Positions 15,474 to 23,177 of a DNA stretch of 32,655 nucleotides are shown piece after piece. Made by a program: the position numbers and the translations under genes. This DNA comes from Streptomyces mutomycini (GTDB lineage Bacteria; Actinomycetota; Actinomycetes; Streptomycetales; Streptomycetaceae). Within the stretch, counting starts at the first letter, position 1. The number at the start of each line of letters is the position of its first letter. The notes under the pieces were generated by a model, which was not told the DNA's origin, searched no databases, and saw only the letters and a program-made list of their open reading frames with translations. Location of the stretch: positions 1 through 32,655 of the forward strand of contig NZ_MAPV01000101.1 of assembly GCF_001700505.1 (NCBI RefSeq). The letters are read 5' to 3'.

Positions 15474-16133
15474 TCATCGGGGCAGGGCGTCGGGCACCTC
15501 GGCGGGGAGTTTCGCCTGTGCGGCGCAGCCGAGTTTCTCCGCCACGGCGCGGGATACGGCGTTGAGGATGGTCATGCGTCCCTTTCCGTCGGGGTTGACC
15601 TGGCCCCGGGCGGAATACATGTCCGCTTTGACATAGGGCTTCTTGCCGTCGGATCCTTCCGTAGGACACGCGAAGTAGAGCGAGGTGCCCTGGTCGCCAC
15701 TCGCCCTGGCGAACAGGCCCACAGGAAAGAACATTTCACCCGAGTCACTCGCCTTGTTCTCTTGAGCAAGGTCAGGGTGGCTGTGCCACGCAGAAAAGCT
15801 GATGTCGAGCAGCGGGAAGTCACTCCCGTCGGCCTTGTAGATGACGCACGTGTTCTTCTCGGTCGGCTTGGCACGAAGAGTCTTCGCCGCGAGGCCCAGG
15901 GAGAAAGGGCGCAGGGCCACAGACTTGTCGGTCCCCTGGAACTCGTTGAACCGCTCCGTGCCGCCCAGGCTTTCCAGGGCTGTCGCCGCCGTCTTGTCCA
16001 GTGTCCCGTCGCAGACCTGGGACGCGGACAGCACATCCGGCTTCTCCACGCCGTCGCCGTCGTTGCCGCACGCAGTGCCACCGGCGGCCAGCAACAATGC
16101 TCCGGATGCAGCCATGAGTAGTCTTTTCCTCAT
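15474..16133 (-). CDS. Cassette B four-cysteine lipoprotein
   Basis: A 219-residue predicted lipoprotein: MRKR, hydrophobic core (LLMAASGALLLAAGG), lipobox GTAC with Cys22. The ATG at 16133 has AGGAG five bases upstream. Four further cysteines (QVCDGTL, NTCVIYK, YFACPTE, KLGCAAQ) match in order and spacing those of the two cassette A lipoproteins; other similarity is limited (CDG, SLYFxC, MTILNAVS). It is the last gene of cassette B, 34 bases after the large gene. The conserved gene order in both cassettes argues for a functional link; what the lipoprotein does is unknown. Confidence 0.83.
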   Translation of the reverse strand: MRKRLLMAASGALLLAAGGTACGNDGDGVEKPDVLSASQVCDGTLDKTAATALESLGGTERFNEFQGTDKSVALRPFSLGLAAKTLRAKPTEKNTCVIYKADGSDFPLLDISFSAWHSHPDLAQENKASDSGEMFFPVGLFARASGDQGTSLYFACPTEGSDGKKPYVKADMYSARGQVNPDGKGRMTILNAVSRAVAEKLGCAAQAKLPAEVPDALPR

Positions 16134-16167
16134 CGGACTCCTGCTCTTCGATCCTCCGGTCGGCCGG

Positions 16168-18390
16168 TCAGTCCTTGTAGGCGGGACGCCCGCGATAGTC
16201 GCCCTGAATTGTTCCGGTGCCGAGATAGCCGCCTTCGATATCCTGTTTCCACTGCGCACGGTTGATGGCATCGGCTTGTTTCGGATTCTGGTCGAGATAT
16301 GTCTGGTACGAATCGCCGAGTTGGGCGGTTCCCTGCCGGTAGAACTCGCTGCTCGTGGTCTGCGCCTTCTCCGTCGGGTCCTCCTCCGCCCCGTCGACAC
16401 CCTTGTCGATCTCGTGCCCGATAAAGGTGTTGACGGCCTCACCGACGGTGTCGGTGACCAGCGGCGCGATCGCCACGCCCGCGACAGTGGTGCCGGGCAC
16501 GGGTAGGGCGGCGACGCTTCCTCCCACCACGATGCCGGCACCCAGACCGATCCAGTCCCCCGATCGTGCCAAGGATTTGTTGGCCTCTTCGGAGTCGGCC
16601 GTGTATGTCGTTTCTGCCTGCTGCACGCGTGCCTGGTCCAGAATGCCGCGCGCTTCGGCACCCGTGGTCATCGCATCGTGCGCGTGGTCCATGCTCGCCG
16701 CATCGGTCGCAGGGAAGGCGTCCATCGCGCTGAGCGTGTACAGGTGCTGTGCCGCCGAGACGACACCGTGGGACGTCTCGTTCTGTCCCAGCACGCTGAG
16801 GAAATTGATGGCGCCCTGATCGGTGAAGTTCGCCCGCCCCGCATACTTCGGGGGGAACGCTTCGGCGTCCGTCGCCGAGTCGCCAAGCCCCGACAGGCTG
16901 TAGTCGATGTCGTCGATGTACGCCGCGCCCATCTTGCCCAGGCTGTCCGCGAGCTCCGACTGCTTGTGCAGCATCTCGGGGCCCTTCTCGCTCCCGTACA
17001 GGTACGCCACCTGCTCCATGACCCCTGCCGTCGCCGCCGTGCGGTGGTCCCCGCTGCCGGGGTGCAGGGGGTCCTTGCCGGTCATCGGGTCGGAGTCGTA
17101 CGCGTAACCGGTGGTGGCGGACTCCAGCGCGTGGCCCAGCGCGTCCTTGCCGGCGTTGAACTTGCTGTCGCCGTCGAGCGTCGGGTCCGCGAGCCAGATG
17201 CGGTCCTGGGTCAGGTACTTGAGGTGCTCGTTGACCTCACCGGCCTTGTCGACCGGGTCCTCTCCGCTGCCGGGCTGGGCGAAGAACTGGGTGGAGGCGT
17301 CGGGGTTGTGGCCCAGGGCTTGCATGAAGCCCGTCATCGGGTCGCGGCCCCGATCGTTCTTGTCCCAGAAGTTGAGGTCGCCCTGGTTCCAGTTGTTGAC
17401 CCAGGGGCTCATGTCCTCGACGTTGCGTTCCTTGTCGTACGCGATGAGCTTGTCGCCGTAGGAGTTGAGGAACTGGTCGTCGTAGTCGCCGAACCGCATG
17501 AGGTTGCTCATGACGCCGAAGCCCGTGGGGTCGTTAGCATCGTCGATGCCGAGCCGGTCCGGGCCCAGCTTCACCATCTTCTCCTCCCAGCCCTGCATCT
17601 TGGCGCTGTCGGAGAGCGTGGCCGTGCCCAGCGTGATGCCGAGGTTCTTCTGGAGCTTCTTCGCTTGTTCGTAGAACTTGGGGTCCCTCCCCATGCCCTG
17701 GTACGGGTCGGCAACTCCTGCGTAGAACTCGAGGAGCTTCTTCGGTTCCACCTGGGTGGCGAAGCGCTCGGCGAAGAGCGGGTCGTTCTTGTAGGTGGCC
17801 AGGGTGGTATTGACGGTGTTCAGCTCGGTCAGCGTGACGTCGTGCGGGTCCTTCTTGAGGATCTTGGCGACCTTCTCCGCCTCCGCCACAGCCTTGGCCG
17901 CCGAGTCCCGGTCCGCGTAGCTGGCATCTGAGAAGCCGTGCTTGGCCTGGTCGACCAGGAGCGTGAGGACCTTCGCCGCGGAGGTGTCGCTCTCCGTGGC
18001 CTTCTTCATGATGTTCTGGATTTCGTTCCGGAACACATCGACGTCCTGCTGGGTGGGCTCCGGTGCCGTGCCGGCCTTTGCCGCCGGATCGGGGCGGGCA
18101 CTCACGGTGAAGGAGCCCTCGCCTGTGTCACGCACAATGAGGCTGCTCTTCAGGCCGCGTTCGATGGCCGCGTTCAGCTGTGTGCGACAAGCGACCAGTT
18201 CGCCACGGGTGTCTGAGACGATTCTCTTGATCGTTTCAGCCTGGGTGTGGGCATCGGCGAACTCACCTGCCGTCTTGTCCACGAAAGCGCGGGTGACTGT
18301 TGCGTTTTCGCCGGCCCAGTTCGCCTTGTTGGCCTTGGCTTCGAGGTCGTCCTTCGCGTTCCCCTGGAGGACCTTGAGCTTGGCGACCAT
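16168..18390 (-). CDS. Cassette B large WXG-domain protein with C-terminal membrane hairpin, putative T7SS effector
   Basis: A 740-residue product if translation begins at the ATG at 18390, which directly follows an in-frame TAG (see the 18391-18459 entry). It is a paralogue of the 781-aa cassette A protein. WXG is at Trp25-Ala-Gly27 (KANWAGENATVTRAFV). Shared blocks in order are LGPDRLGIDD, FMQALGHNPDASTQFF, LGHALESATTGYA, ADSLGKMGAAYIDDIDYSL and FLSVLGQN, then a hydrophobic hairpin (~609-655) and a charged tail. The central portion is shorter and more diverged than in cassette A. It looks like a T7SS-exported or membrane-inserting effector; no enzymatic motif was recognised. GGGA lies ~6 bases before the 18390 ATG, so reinitiation after the stop is possible. 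The lipoprotein gene follows after 34 bases. Confidence 0.78.
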   Translation of the reverse strand: MVAKLKVLQGNAKDDLEAKANKANWAGENATVTRAFVDKTAGEFADAHTQAETIKRIVSDTRGELVACRTQLNAAIERGLKSSLIVRDTGEGSFTVSARPDPAAKAGTAPEPTQQDVDVFRNEIQNIMKKATESDTSAAKVLTLLVDQAKHGFSDASYADRDSAAKAVAEAEKVAKILKKDPHDVTLTELNTVNTTLATYKNDPLFAERFATQVEPKKLLEFYAGVADPYQGMGRDPKFYEQAKKLQKNLGITLGTATLSDSAKMQGWEEKMVKLGPDRLGIDDANDPTGFGVMSNLMRFGDYDDQFLNSYGDKLIAYDKERNVEDMSPWVNNWNQGDLNFWDKNDRGRDPMTGFMQALGHNPDASTQFFAQPGSGEDPVDKAGEVNEHLKYLTQDRIWLADPTLDGDSKFNAGKDALGHALESATTGYAYDSDPMTGKDPLHPGSGDHRTAATAGVMEQVAYLYGSEKGPEMLHKQSELADSLGKMGAAYIDDIDYSLSGLGDSATDAEAFPPKYAGRANFTDQGAINFLSVLGQNETSHGVVSAAQHLYTLSAMDAFPATDAASMDHAHDAMTTGAEARGILDQARVQQAETTYTADSEEANKSLARSGDWIGLGAGIVVGGSVAALPVPGTTVAGVAIAPLVTDTVGEAVNTFIGHEIDKGVDGAEEDPTEKAQTTSSEFYRQGTAQLGDSYQTYLDQNPKQADAINRAQWKQDIEGGYLGTGTIQGDYRGRPAYKD

Positions 18391-18459
18391 CTATTCCCAG
18401 TCAGTGATCGCGGCGTCCAGGTCGGAGAAGTTCGCGAAGCGCAAGGAGTCAAGATCCAT
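18391..18459 (-). pseudogene. Amber-interrupted N-terminus of the cassette B large gene
   Basis: The ATG at 18459-18457 overlaps the stop of the upstream partner gene (TGATG), the expected coupled start. It encodes 22 residues (MDLDSLRFANFSDLDAAITD then WE), aligning with the cassette A start MLNYDDIVDAPMAKLKAAAD then DW, and then meets TAG at 18393-18391, followed at once by ATG and the rest of the gene in the same frame. So the reading frame is one gene with a nonsense codon at position 23. It may be a mutation, a base-call error, or a stop-reinitiation arrangement. Confidence 0.75.
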
Positions 18460-18908
18460 CAGCTGCCGGACCTTTCGTCGAAGCCCTTGTCCAGGGTGTC
18501 GATGTTGCTGACCACCGTGGCGATGTAGACCTCGTCGCCGGCGTGGGCGCCCTTGGTGTAGTCGAGGTGGTTGGAGATGTGGGCGCAGGCGTCCATAAGG
18601 GACCTGACCTGGTCGATCCAGCGAGAGGCCACATGATCGAGGGCCCCACCCAGGGCGAACGTCTCCGTCTTCAGGCTTCCGGCGGCCTTCTGGGTGGAGG
18701 TGCGGGCGTGGTCACCGGCCTTCTCCAGGTCGCCGTACAGCCTGTACGCGGAATTGCCGATCGCGGCCAGGTCCTGCTGGTTGACCTTCAGATCACCTTG
18801 GGGCGGCGGCCCTCCGCCCGCTTCGGGCGGCAGCTGATTCAACTGCATCTGTGCAGAACCCCTCTCCGCGGCCTCGGATTTCAGCTGCTCCCATTCGTCC
18901 CACGCCAT
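18459..18908 (-). CDS. Cassette B small partner protein (ESX-like)
   Basis: A 149-residue homologue of the cassette A partner (6836-7264). The ATG at 18908 has GGGAGG ten bases upstream and gives MAWDEWEQLKSEAA; a longer frame (to 18974) lacks support. It keeps MQLNQLPPEAGGG, a helical middle, and DACAHISNHLDYTKGAHAGD, where twelve consecutive residues are identical to the cassette A protein. The stop TGA shares its last base with the ATG of the next gene, indicating translational coupling and probably a stoichiometric complex. It is predicted to be a secretion partner or chaperone of the large protein. Confidence 0.8.
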   Translation of the reverse strand: MAWDEWEQLKSEAAERGSAQMQLNQLPPEAGGGPPPQGDLKVNQQDLAAIGNSAYRLYGDLEKAGDHARTSTQKAAGSLKTETFALGGALDHVASRWIDQVRSLMDACAHISNHLDYTKGAHAGDEVYIATVVSNIDTLDKGFDERSGS

Positions 18909-19583
18909 TGGCGGTAACCCTCCCCGTAGTGGTCGATAATCCCCTGTGCCCCTCTTGTTGCGGGCAAGTGGCAACTCAACCTACCAATCGGGTCCGGCAG
19001 TTGCCGTAAGAGTTGACCATGGATTGGCATGATCAATCGAAGGCGATGTATGGAAAAACCGCAACACCGGGAGCGAAAGGGGGTGGGGTGCGCGAATCCC
19101 CAGGGGCTTCCGTCGCGGCGCGTGAAGTCCGACTGTCGTGCGTCGGGCCTGGCCCTCCTCCGGCCCCGGAGGGGCGCGCGCCCTGACGCGTGGGGGTGCG
19201 AGAGCATGCGGCGGGCGCTGTGGCGGGGGTGAATTTTCGGCTTTTTATTTTACGGTGAGTTAACAATCGTTCACGCCTGATGCACGGAGCGTCGTTGCCG
19301 CGTCACCCGACCTGGACGCGCGTAGATGTTCGCGTTCCGGACGGTCCGCCTCTGACCGGCGGTTATGCCGGGCCGTCCCGGAGGGAGACCGGATTCTGGA
19401 CGAGGTCTTCCGCTGAGCGGACCCGCTCGCTAATCTCCCGGAAACAATGAACGCCCCGTGGCAGTGTGGCCGCGGAGCGCAGCCGGTGCCATGGCCAGTC
19501 GGCGGCCTCTCGGTGCGTCGCCGCGGGACCGGCGTCGGTATCCCGGAGACAACCGCCCCGCTCACCACGAGGGAGAGGGCGTC
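18909..19583. other. Long divergent intergenic region with AT-rich patch and hairpins
   Basis: About 675 bases between the cassette B start (- strand) and the IclR-type gene (+ strand), with no convincing gene. It contains GGCAACT (18970-18976) repeated inverted as AGTTGCC (18999-19005), a terminator-like hairpin CCTCCG-GCCC-CGGAGG (19157-19172), and an unusually AT-rich stretch at about 19231-19266 (TTTTTATTTTACGG) for this genome. Both promoters must lie here. An unannotated small RNA is possible but unsupported. Confidence 0.5.
19409..19421. promoter_or_regulatory. Palindrome upstream of the IclR-type gene, candidate operator
   Basis: TCCGCT-G-AGCGGA is a perfect interrupted palindrome, followed at 19431 by TAATCT, a passable -10 box. 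IclR regulators commonly bind short palindromes in their own promoters, so autoregulation is possible. No experimental or comparative support is available here. Confidence 0.35.
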
Positions 19584-20225
19584 GTGACCGCGGAGACTTC
19601 GCAGACGCTCGACCGGGGACTGCGTGTCCTCAAACTGCTCGCCGATACCGATCACGGCCTGACCGTCACCGAGTTGTCGAACAAACTCGGCGTCAACCGC
19701 ACCGTGGTCTACCGACTGCTCGCCACCCTGGAACAGCACGCGCTCGTGCGGCGTGACCTGGGCGGCCGGGCCCGAGTGGGTCTGGGCGTTCTGCGTCTGG
19801 GCCGGCAGGTGCACCCGCTCGTCAGGGAGGCGGCACTGCCCGCGCTGCGTTCCCTGGCCGAGGACATAGGGGCCACCGCCCACCTCACGCTCGTCGACGG
19901 TTCGGACGCGCTCGCGGTCGCTGTCGTGGAGCCGACCTGGACCGACTACCACGTGGCTTACAGGGCCGGCTTCCGGCACTCCCTGGACAGGGGCGCCGCG
20001 GGCCGGGCGATCCTCACCGCCCGCCAGAAGACGGTCGACCACCCCGGCTACACCCTCACCCAGGGTGAGCTCGAAGCCGGTGCCTGCGGGGCTGCGGCGC
20101 CGCTGATCGGTGTGTCGGGGGTGGAGGGCAGTGTGGGCGTGGTGATGCTCGCGGACGCCGTACCGGAGCGAGTCGGTCCGCGGGTCCTCGACGCGGCCCG
20201 TGAGGTCGCCGATGCTCTGCGTTGA
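19584..20225 (+). CDS. IclR-family transcriptional regulator
   Basis: A 213-residue regulator. I chose the GTG at 19584 (GAGAGGG a few bases upstream); the open frame extends to 19458 but the extra residues look non-coding. The N-terminal winged helix reads SQTLDRGLRVLKLLAD, LTVTELSNKLGVNRTVVYRL, LATLEQHALVRRD, as in IclR proteins. The C-terminal effector-binding domain has LRSLAEDIGATAHLTL and HSLDRGAAGRAIL. It is somewhat shorter than the usual ~250 residues. No adjacent metabolic operon suggests its ligand; the protease gene follows after 73 bases and may be co-transcribed. Confidence 0.88.
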   Translation: MTAETSQTLDRGLRVLKLLADTDHGLTVTELSNKLGVNRTVVYRLLATLEQHALVRRDLGGRARVGLGVLRLGRQVHPLVREAALPALRSLAEDIGATAHLTLVDGSDALAVAVVEPTWTDYHVAYRAGFRHSLDRGAAGRAILTARQKTVDHPGYTLTQGELEAGACGAAAPLIGVSGVEGSVGVVMLADAVPERVGPRVLDAAREVADALR

Positions 20226-20298
20226 GACCGGTCGCACCGGCTGCTCCGGTGGTGCCGGGGCGGTCGGATCCGAGTCGGGCGGCGGATAGATTGGGTGG

Positions 20299-21087
20299 GT
20301 GGCCATTCGTCTCTCCCGCCCCCGCGCTCTCGCCCTCTGCGTGCTGCCTGTCCTCGGACTGTTCGGCACGGCAGCCTTCGCGCCGCTGCCGTTCACCGTG
20401 GCGCAGCCCGGCACCACCGCCGATGTCCTGGGGGACAGCAAAGGGAAGCCGGTCATCACGATCGAGGGCACGCCCACTCGCACCACCGACGGTGAGCTGC
20501 GGATGACGACGATCCTCGCGACCGGGCCCGGCGCCGACGTGGGCGTCGGGGATGTGGTGGACAGCTGGTTCAGGACGGACCGCGCGGTCATGCCGCGCGA
20601 CTCCGTATATCCGACGGGCGACTCCGAGAAGGAGATCGAGCAGCACAACCTCCAGGACATGGAGAAGTCGCAGAACGTCGCTGTGGACGCAGCCCTGCGC
20701 TACCTGGACAGGAAGCCCGGTTCGGTCGACATCACCCTGCACCTCGCGGACGTCGGAGGTCCCAGCGCGGGCCTCTTCTTCTCGCTGGGCATCATCGACA
20801 AACTGGTCGGCAACGGCTCCGGCGGCGATCTGACCGGCGGCCGCACCGTCGCGGGTACGGGGACGATCGAGGCCGACGGCGCGGTCGGCGCCGTCGGCGG
20901 GGTCTCCCTCAAGACGCAGGCCGCCCGGCGCGACGGCGCGACCGTCTTCCTCGTCCCGAAGGCCGAATGCAAGCAGGCGAAGGCCGAACGCCCCGAGGGC
21001 CTGCGGCTCATCCCCGTCACCACACTGGAGAGCGCGGTGTCCTCGCTGCGGGCCCTGGACCGGGGCGGCAAGGTCCCGAGCTGCTGA
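20299..21087 (+). CDS. Secreted/membrane-anchored Lon-like (S16) protease, PDZ-less
   Basis: A 262-residue protein with an N-terminal hydrophobic anchor (~8-30) and a C-terminal Lon-type protease domain. The catalytic dyad is Ser156 in GGPSAGLFFSLG and Lys205 in GGVSLKTQAAR, spaced as in E. coli Lon (Ser679/Lys722). It resembles YlbL-type proteases, but these carry a PDZ domain between anchor and protease and are usually ~340 residues; no PDZ-like segment fits here. GTG start at 20299, with a G-rich site upstream. The catalytic domain should face outside. The substrate is unknown. Confidence 0.88.
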   Translation: MAIRLSRPRALALCVLPVLGLFGTAAFAPLPFTVAQPGTTADVLGDSKGKPVITIEGTPTRTTDGELRMTTILATGPGADVGVGDVVDSWFRTDRAVMPRDSVYPTGDSEKEIEQHNLQDMEKSQNVAVDAALRYLDRKPGSVDITLHLADVGGPSAGLFFSLGIIDKLVGNGSGGDLTGGRTVAGTGTIEADGAVGAVGGVSLKTQAARRDGATVFLVPKAECKQAKAERPEGLRLIPVTTLESAVSSLRALDRGGKVPSC

Positions 21088-21218
21088 CCTGCGGCTGCCT
21101 CCCTCTCCATCCCATGCCAGTGCGCCGATGAGCGTCAGCGAAGTGTCCGCGGGGTGGGCCGCGTCGGCCGTCAGGACTGCCGTGAGAGGAGTCGCCGCTC
21201 CTGCGGCCTCTCTCATCC

Positions 21219-21250
21219 GCAGTCGGGCAGTCGGGCAGTCGGGCAGTCCG
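21219..21250. repeat. Four tandem copies of an 8-bp unit
   Basis: GCAGTCGG is repeated at 21219, 21227 and 21235, with GCAGTCCG at 21243. It is non-coding, between the protease gene and the terminator, and probably a slippage-prone microsatellite-like repeat. Confidence 0.85.
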
Positions 21251-21261
21251 GCCGCACACGC

Positions 21262-21308
21262 CGACGCCGGTGTCTCCACCGCGAGTTGCGGTGGAGACAC
21301 CGGCGTCG
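21262..21308. terminator. 21-bp perfect hairpin, bidirectional terminator
   Basis: Bases 21262-21282 (CGACGCCGGTGTCTCCACCG + C) are exactly complementary to 21288-21308 across the loop GAGTT. It lies between the convergent protease (stop 21087) and substrate-binding protein (stop 21355) genes. Confidence 0.9.
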
Positions 21309-21354
21309 GAAGGGCTGTGGTGAGCCCGCTCAGCCCGCGTTGCGGTGTTTCCGC

Positions 21355-22326
21355 TCAGCCCTCCTTGATGAATCCTTCCTCCACCAGCCAGTCCTTCGCG
21401 ACCTCGTGCGGGTCCTCGCCGTCCACGTCCACCTTGGAGTTGAGTTCCTGCGCGAGGTCCGTCGTCAGCTTCTTCGTCACCGGTGCCAGCATCTCCGCGA
21501 TCTCGGGATACTTGTCGAGGGTCGCCGTGTGGATGGCGGGCGAGGCGTTGTAGTTGGGGAAGAACTGCTTGTCGTCCTCCATGACGTCCAGGTTCATCGC
21601 CTTGATCCGGCCGTCGGTGGTGTACACCTCGCCAAGCAGGCAGGAGTTGGACTCCGAGACCTGGGTGTAGATGATCCCGGCGTCCATCTTCTGGATGTTC
21701 GAGGCCGGCAGGTTCATCCCGTACTTCTTCTGCATGCCCGGCAGTCCGTCGTCGCGCGAGGCGAACTCGTTCTCCACGCAGACCGTCACGGCCTTCGGGT
21801 CCTTCTTGGCGAGGGCCGCCACGTCCGAAAGCGTCTTCAGGTCGTACTTGGCGTTGTTCTTCTTGCTGATCGCCAGGGCGTACGTGTTGTCGAGGGTGGC
21901 CGGCGGAAGCCAGGTCACCCCGTTGCCCAGGTCCTCGTCCCGGACCGCCTTCCACTGCTTCTGCGGGTCGACGATCGGTTCGGCGTGGCCGAGGTAGGTG
22001 ATCCACGCCGTACCCGTGTAGTCGTACAGCGCGTCGGCCTCGCCCTGGGCGACCGCTTCGCGCGCGCTGATCGACCCAGGCAGGTTCGTGCGGTCCAGGA
22101 CCTCGGCGCCGGCCGCCTTGAAGACCAGGCCCATCACATGGCCGAGGATGATGTTCTCGCTGAAGTTCTTCGAGGTCACCGTCAGGGACGCGCCCTTGAG
22201 CGGCTGCCCCTGTCCGATCGATCCCGGTTCCACCTCGTCCACCAGCGGTGAGCCGCTCTTCAGCCCGCACCCCGCGAGCAGGAGGGCGAGCGCGGCCGCC
22301 GATGCCAGGCCCGTACGTCCCCTCAC
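21355..22326 (-). CDS. opuCC: Glycine betaine/choline ABC transporter substrate-binding lipoprotein
   Basis: A 323-residue lipoprotein of the OpuAC/ProX type. The GTG at 22326 has GGAGG a few bases upstream and overlaps the permease stop by four bases (GTGA). Signal peptide core AALALLL, lipobox LAGC with Cys20. SKNFSENIILGHVMGL, YDYTGTAWITYLGH, PPATLDNTYALA and ENEFASRDDGLPGMQKKYG are characteristic of quaternary-amine binding proteins that deliver betaine, choline or carnitine to the importer outside the membrane. It is the last gene of the four-gene importer operon. The exact ligand is not predictable from sequence. Confidence 0.93.
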   Translation of the reverse strand: MRGRTGLASAAALALLLAGCGLKSGSPLVDEVEPGSIGQGQPLKGASLTVTSKNFSENIILGHVMGLVFKAAGAEVLDRTNLPGSISAREAVAQGEADALYDYTGTAWITYLGHAEPIVDPQKQWKAVRDEDLGNGVTWLPPATLDNTYALAISKKNNAKYDLKTLSDVAALAKKDPKAVTVCVENEFASRDDGLPGMQKKYGMNLPASNIQKMDAGIIYTQVSESNSCLLGEVYTTDGRIKAMNLDVMEDDKQFFPNYNASPAIHTATLDKYPEIAEMLAPVTKKLTTDLAQELNSKVDVDGEDPHEVAKDWLVEEGFIKEG

Positions 22327-23177
22327 GCTTCCTCCAGTCCGCGCGGCGTCAGCCACAGTTCGACCAGCGAGGCCAGCCAGTCCACGAGCAGCGCCAGCAC
22401 CACGGTCAGTACGGATCCGAGGATCAGCACGGGCATCCGCTGCGTCTGGATACCCGAGGTGATCAGGTCGCCGAGTCCGCCACCGCCGCCGAAGGTGGCG
22501 AGGGTCGCGGTGCCCACGTTGAGCACCAGCGCCGTGCGCACACCCGCCAGGATCAGCGGGACCGCGAGCGGCAGTTCGACCTTGGCGAGCGTGCCCATCG
22601 CCGACATGCCGATGCCCCGTGAGGCCTCGACGAGGGTCGGCTCGATGGCGTTCAGCCCCGCCACCGTGTTGGAGAACACCGGCAGCACCGCGTAGATCAC
22701 CATTCCGATGATCGCGGTCGACGGGCCGATGCCCAGCCAGATCACCAGCAGTGCCAGCAGACCGATGGCGGGTGTGGCCTGACCGATGTTCGCGATGGCC
22801 GTCACCCCGGGGGCGGCCCTCTTCAGGCCGCGCCTGGTCATCGCGATGCCGAGGGGGATCGCGATGATGAGCACCCAGAAGGTGGAGATCGCGGTCAGCT
22901 TGACGTGCTGCCACCAGCGGACTTCGACGGTGTCCCCGGCCAGCGAGTTCTTCGCGATCGAGTCGAGTTCCACGTTGGAGATCCACAGATAGGTCGCGAC
23001 CAGGACGACCGCGAGGACGGCCGGCACCAGGACGAGCTTCTTCCAGGTGATCCGGCGCTGCGGACCCGGCGGCGGCGCGGAGGGCTCTGCCTCCTCGTCA
23101 CGGAAGGCAAGGCCGCCCACATCGTGCTCTCCGGGCGGTCGCGCTCCCTTGGGGGGAGCCTGATGACTGGGGGTCAT
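22323..23177 (-). CDS. opuCD: Glycine betaine/choline ABC transporter permease
   Basis: A 284-residue BPD-type permease. A Pro-rich cytoplasmic N-terminus (~1-45) precedes a first helix (LVLVPAVLAVVLVATYLWI), and the core has five further helices. The EAA-type coupling loop reads VEASRGIGMSAMGTLAKVELPLAVPLILAG. Its ATG overlaps the stop of the ATPase gene (ATGA), and its own stop overlaps the next GTG, so translation is coupled. It is paralogous to the permease at 24438-25085; two permeases per system is the OpuC pattern. The assignment of B or D is by position only. Confidence 0.93.
   Translation of the reverse strand: MTPSHQAPPKGARPPGEHDVGGLAFRDEEAEPSAPPPGPQRRITWKKLVLVPAVLAVVLVATYLWISNVELDSIAKNSLAGDTVEVRWWQHVKLTAISTFWVLIIAIPLGIAMTRRGLKRAAPGVTAIANIGQATPAIGLLALLVIWLGIGPSTAIIGMVIYAVLPVFSNTVAGLNAIEPTLVEASRGIGMSAMGTLAKVELPLAVPLILAGVRTALVLNVGTATLATFGGGGGLGDLITSGIQTQRMPVLILGSVLTVVLALLVDWLASLVELWLTPRGLEEA

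Noticed and set aside
16678..17931. A 417-codon open frame on the plus strand
   Set aside because: It is the shadow of the cassette B large gene, whose conserved protein similarity to cassette A proves the minus strand is coding.
21154..22251. A 365-codon open frame on the plus strand across the 21-bp hairpin
   Set aside because: It is antisense to the betaine-binding protein gene, and crosses a strong terminator.
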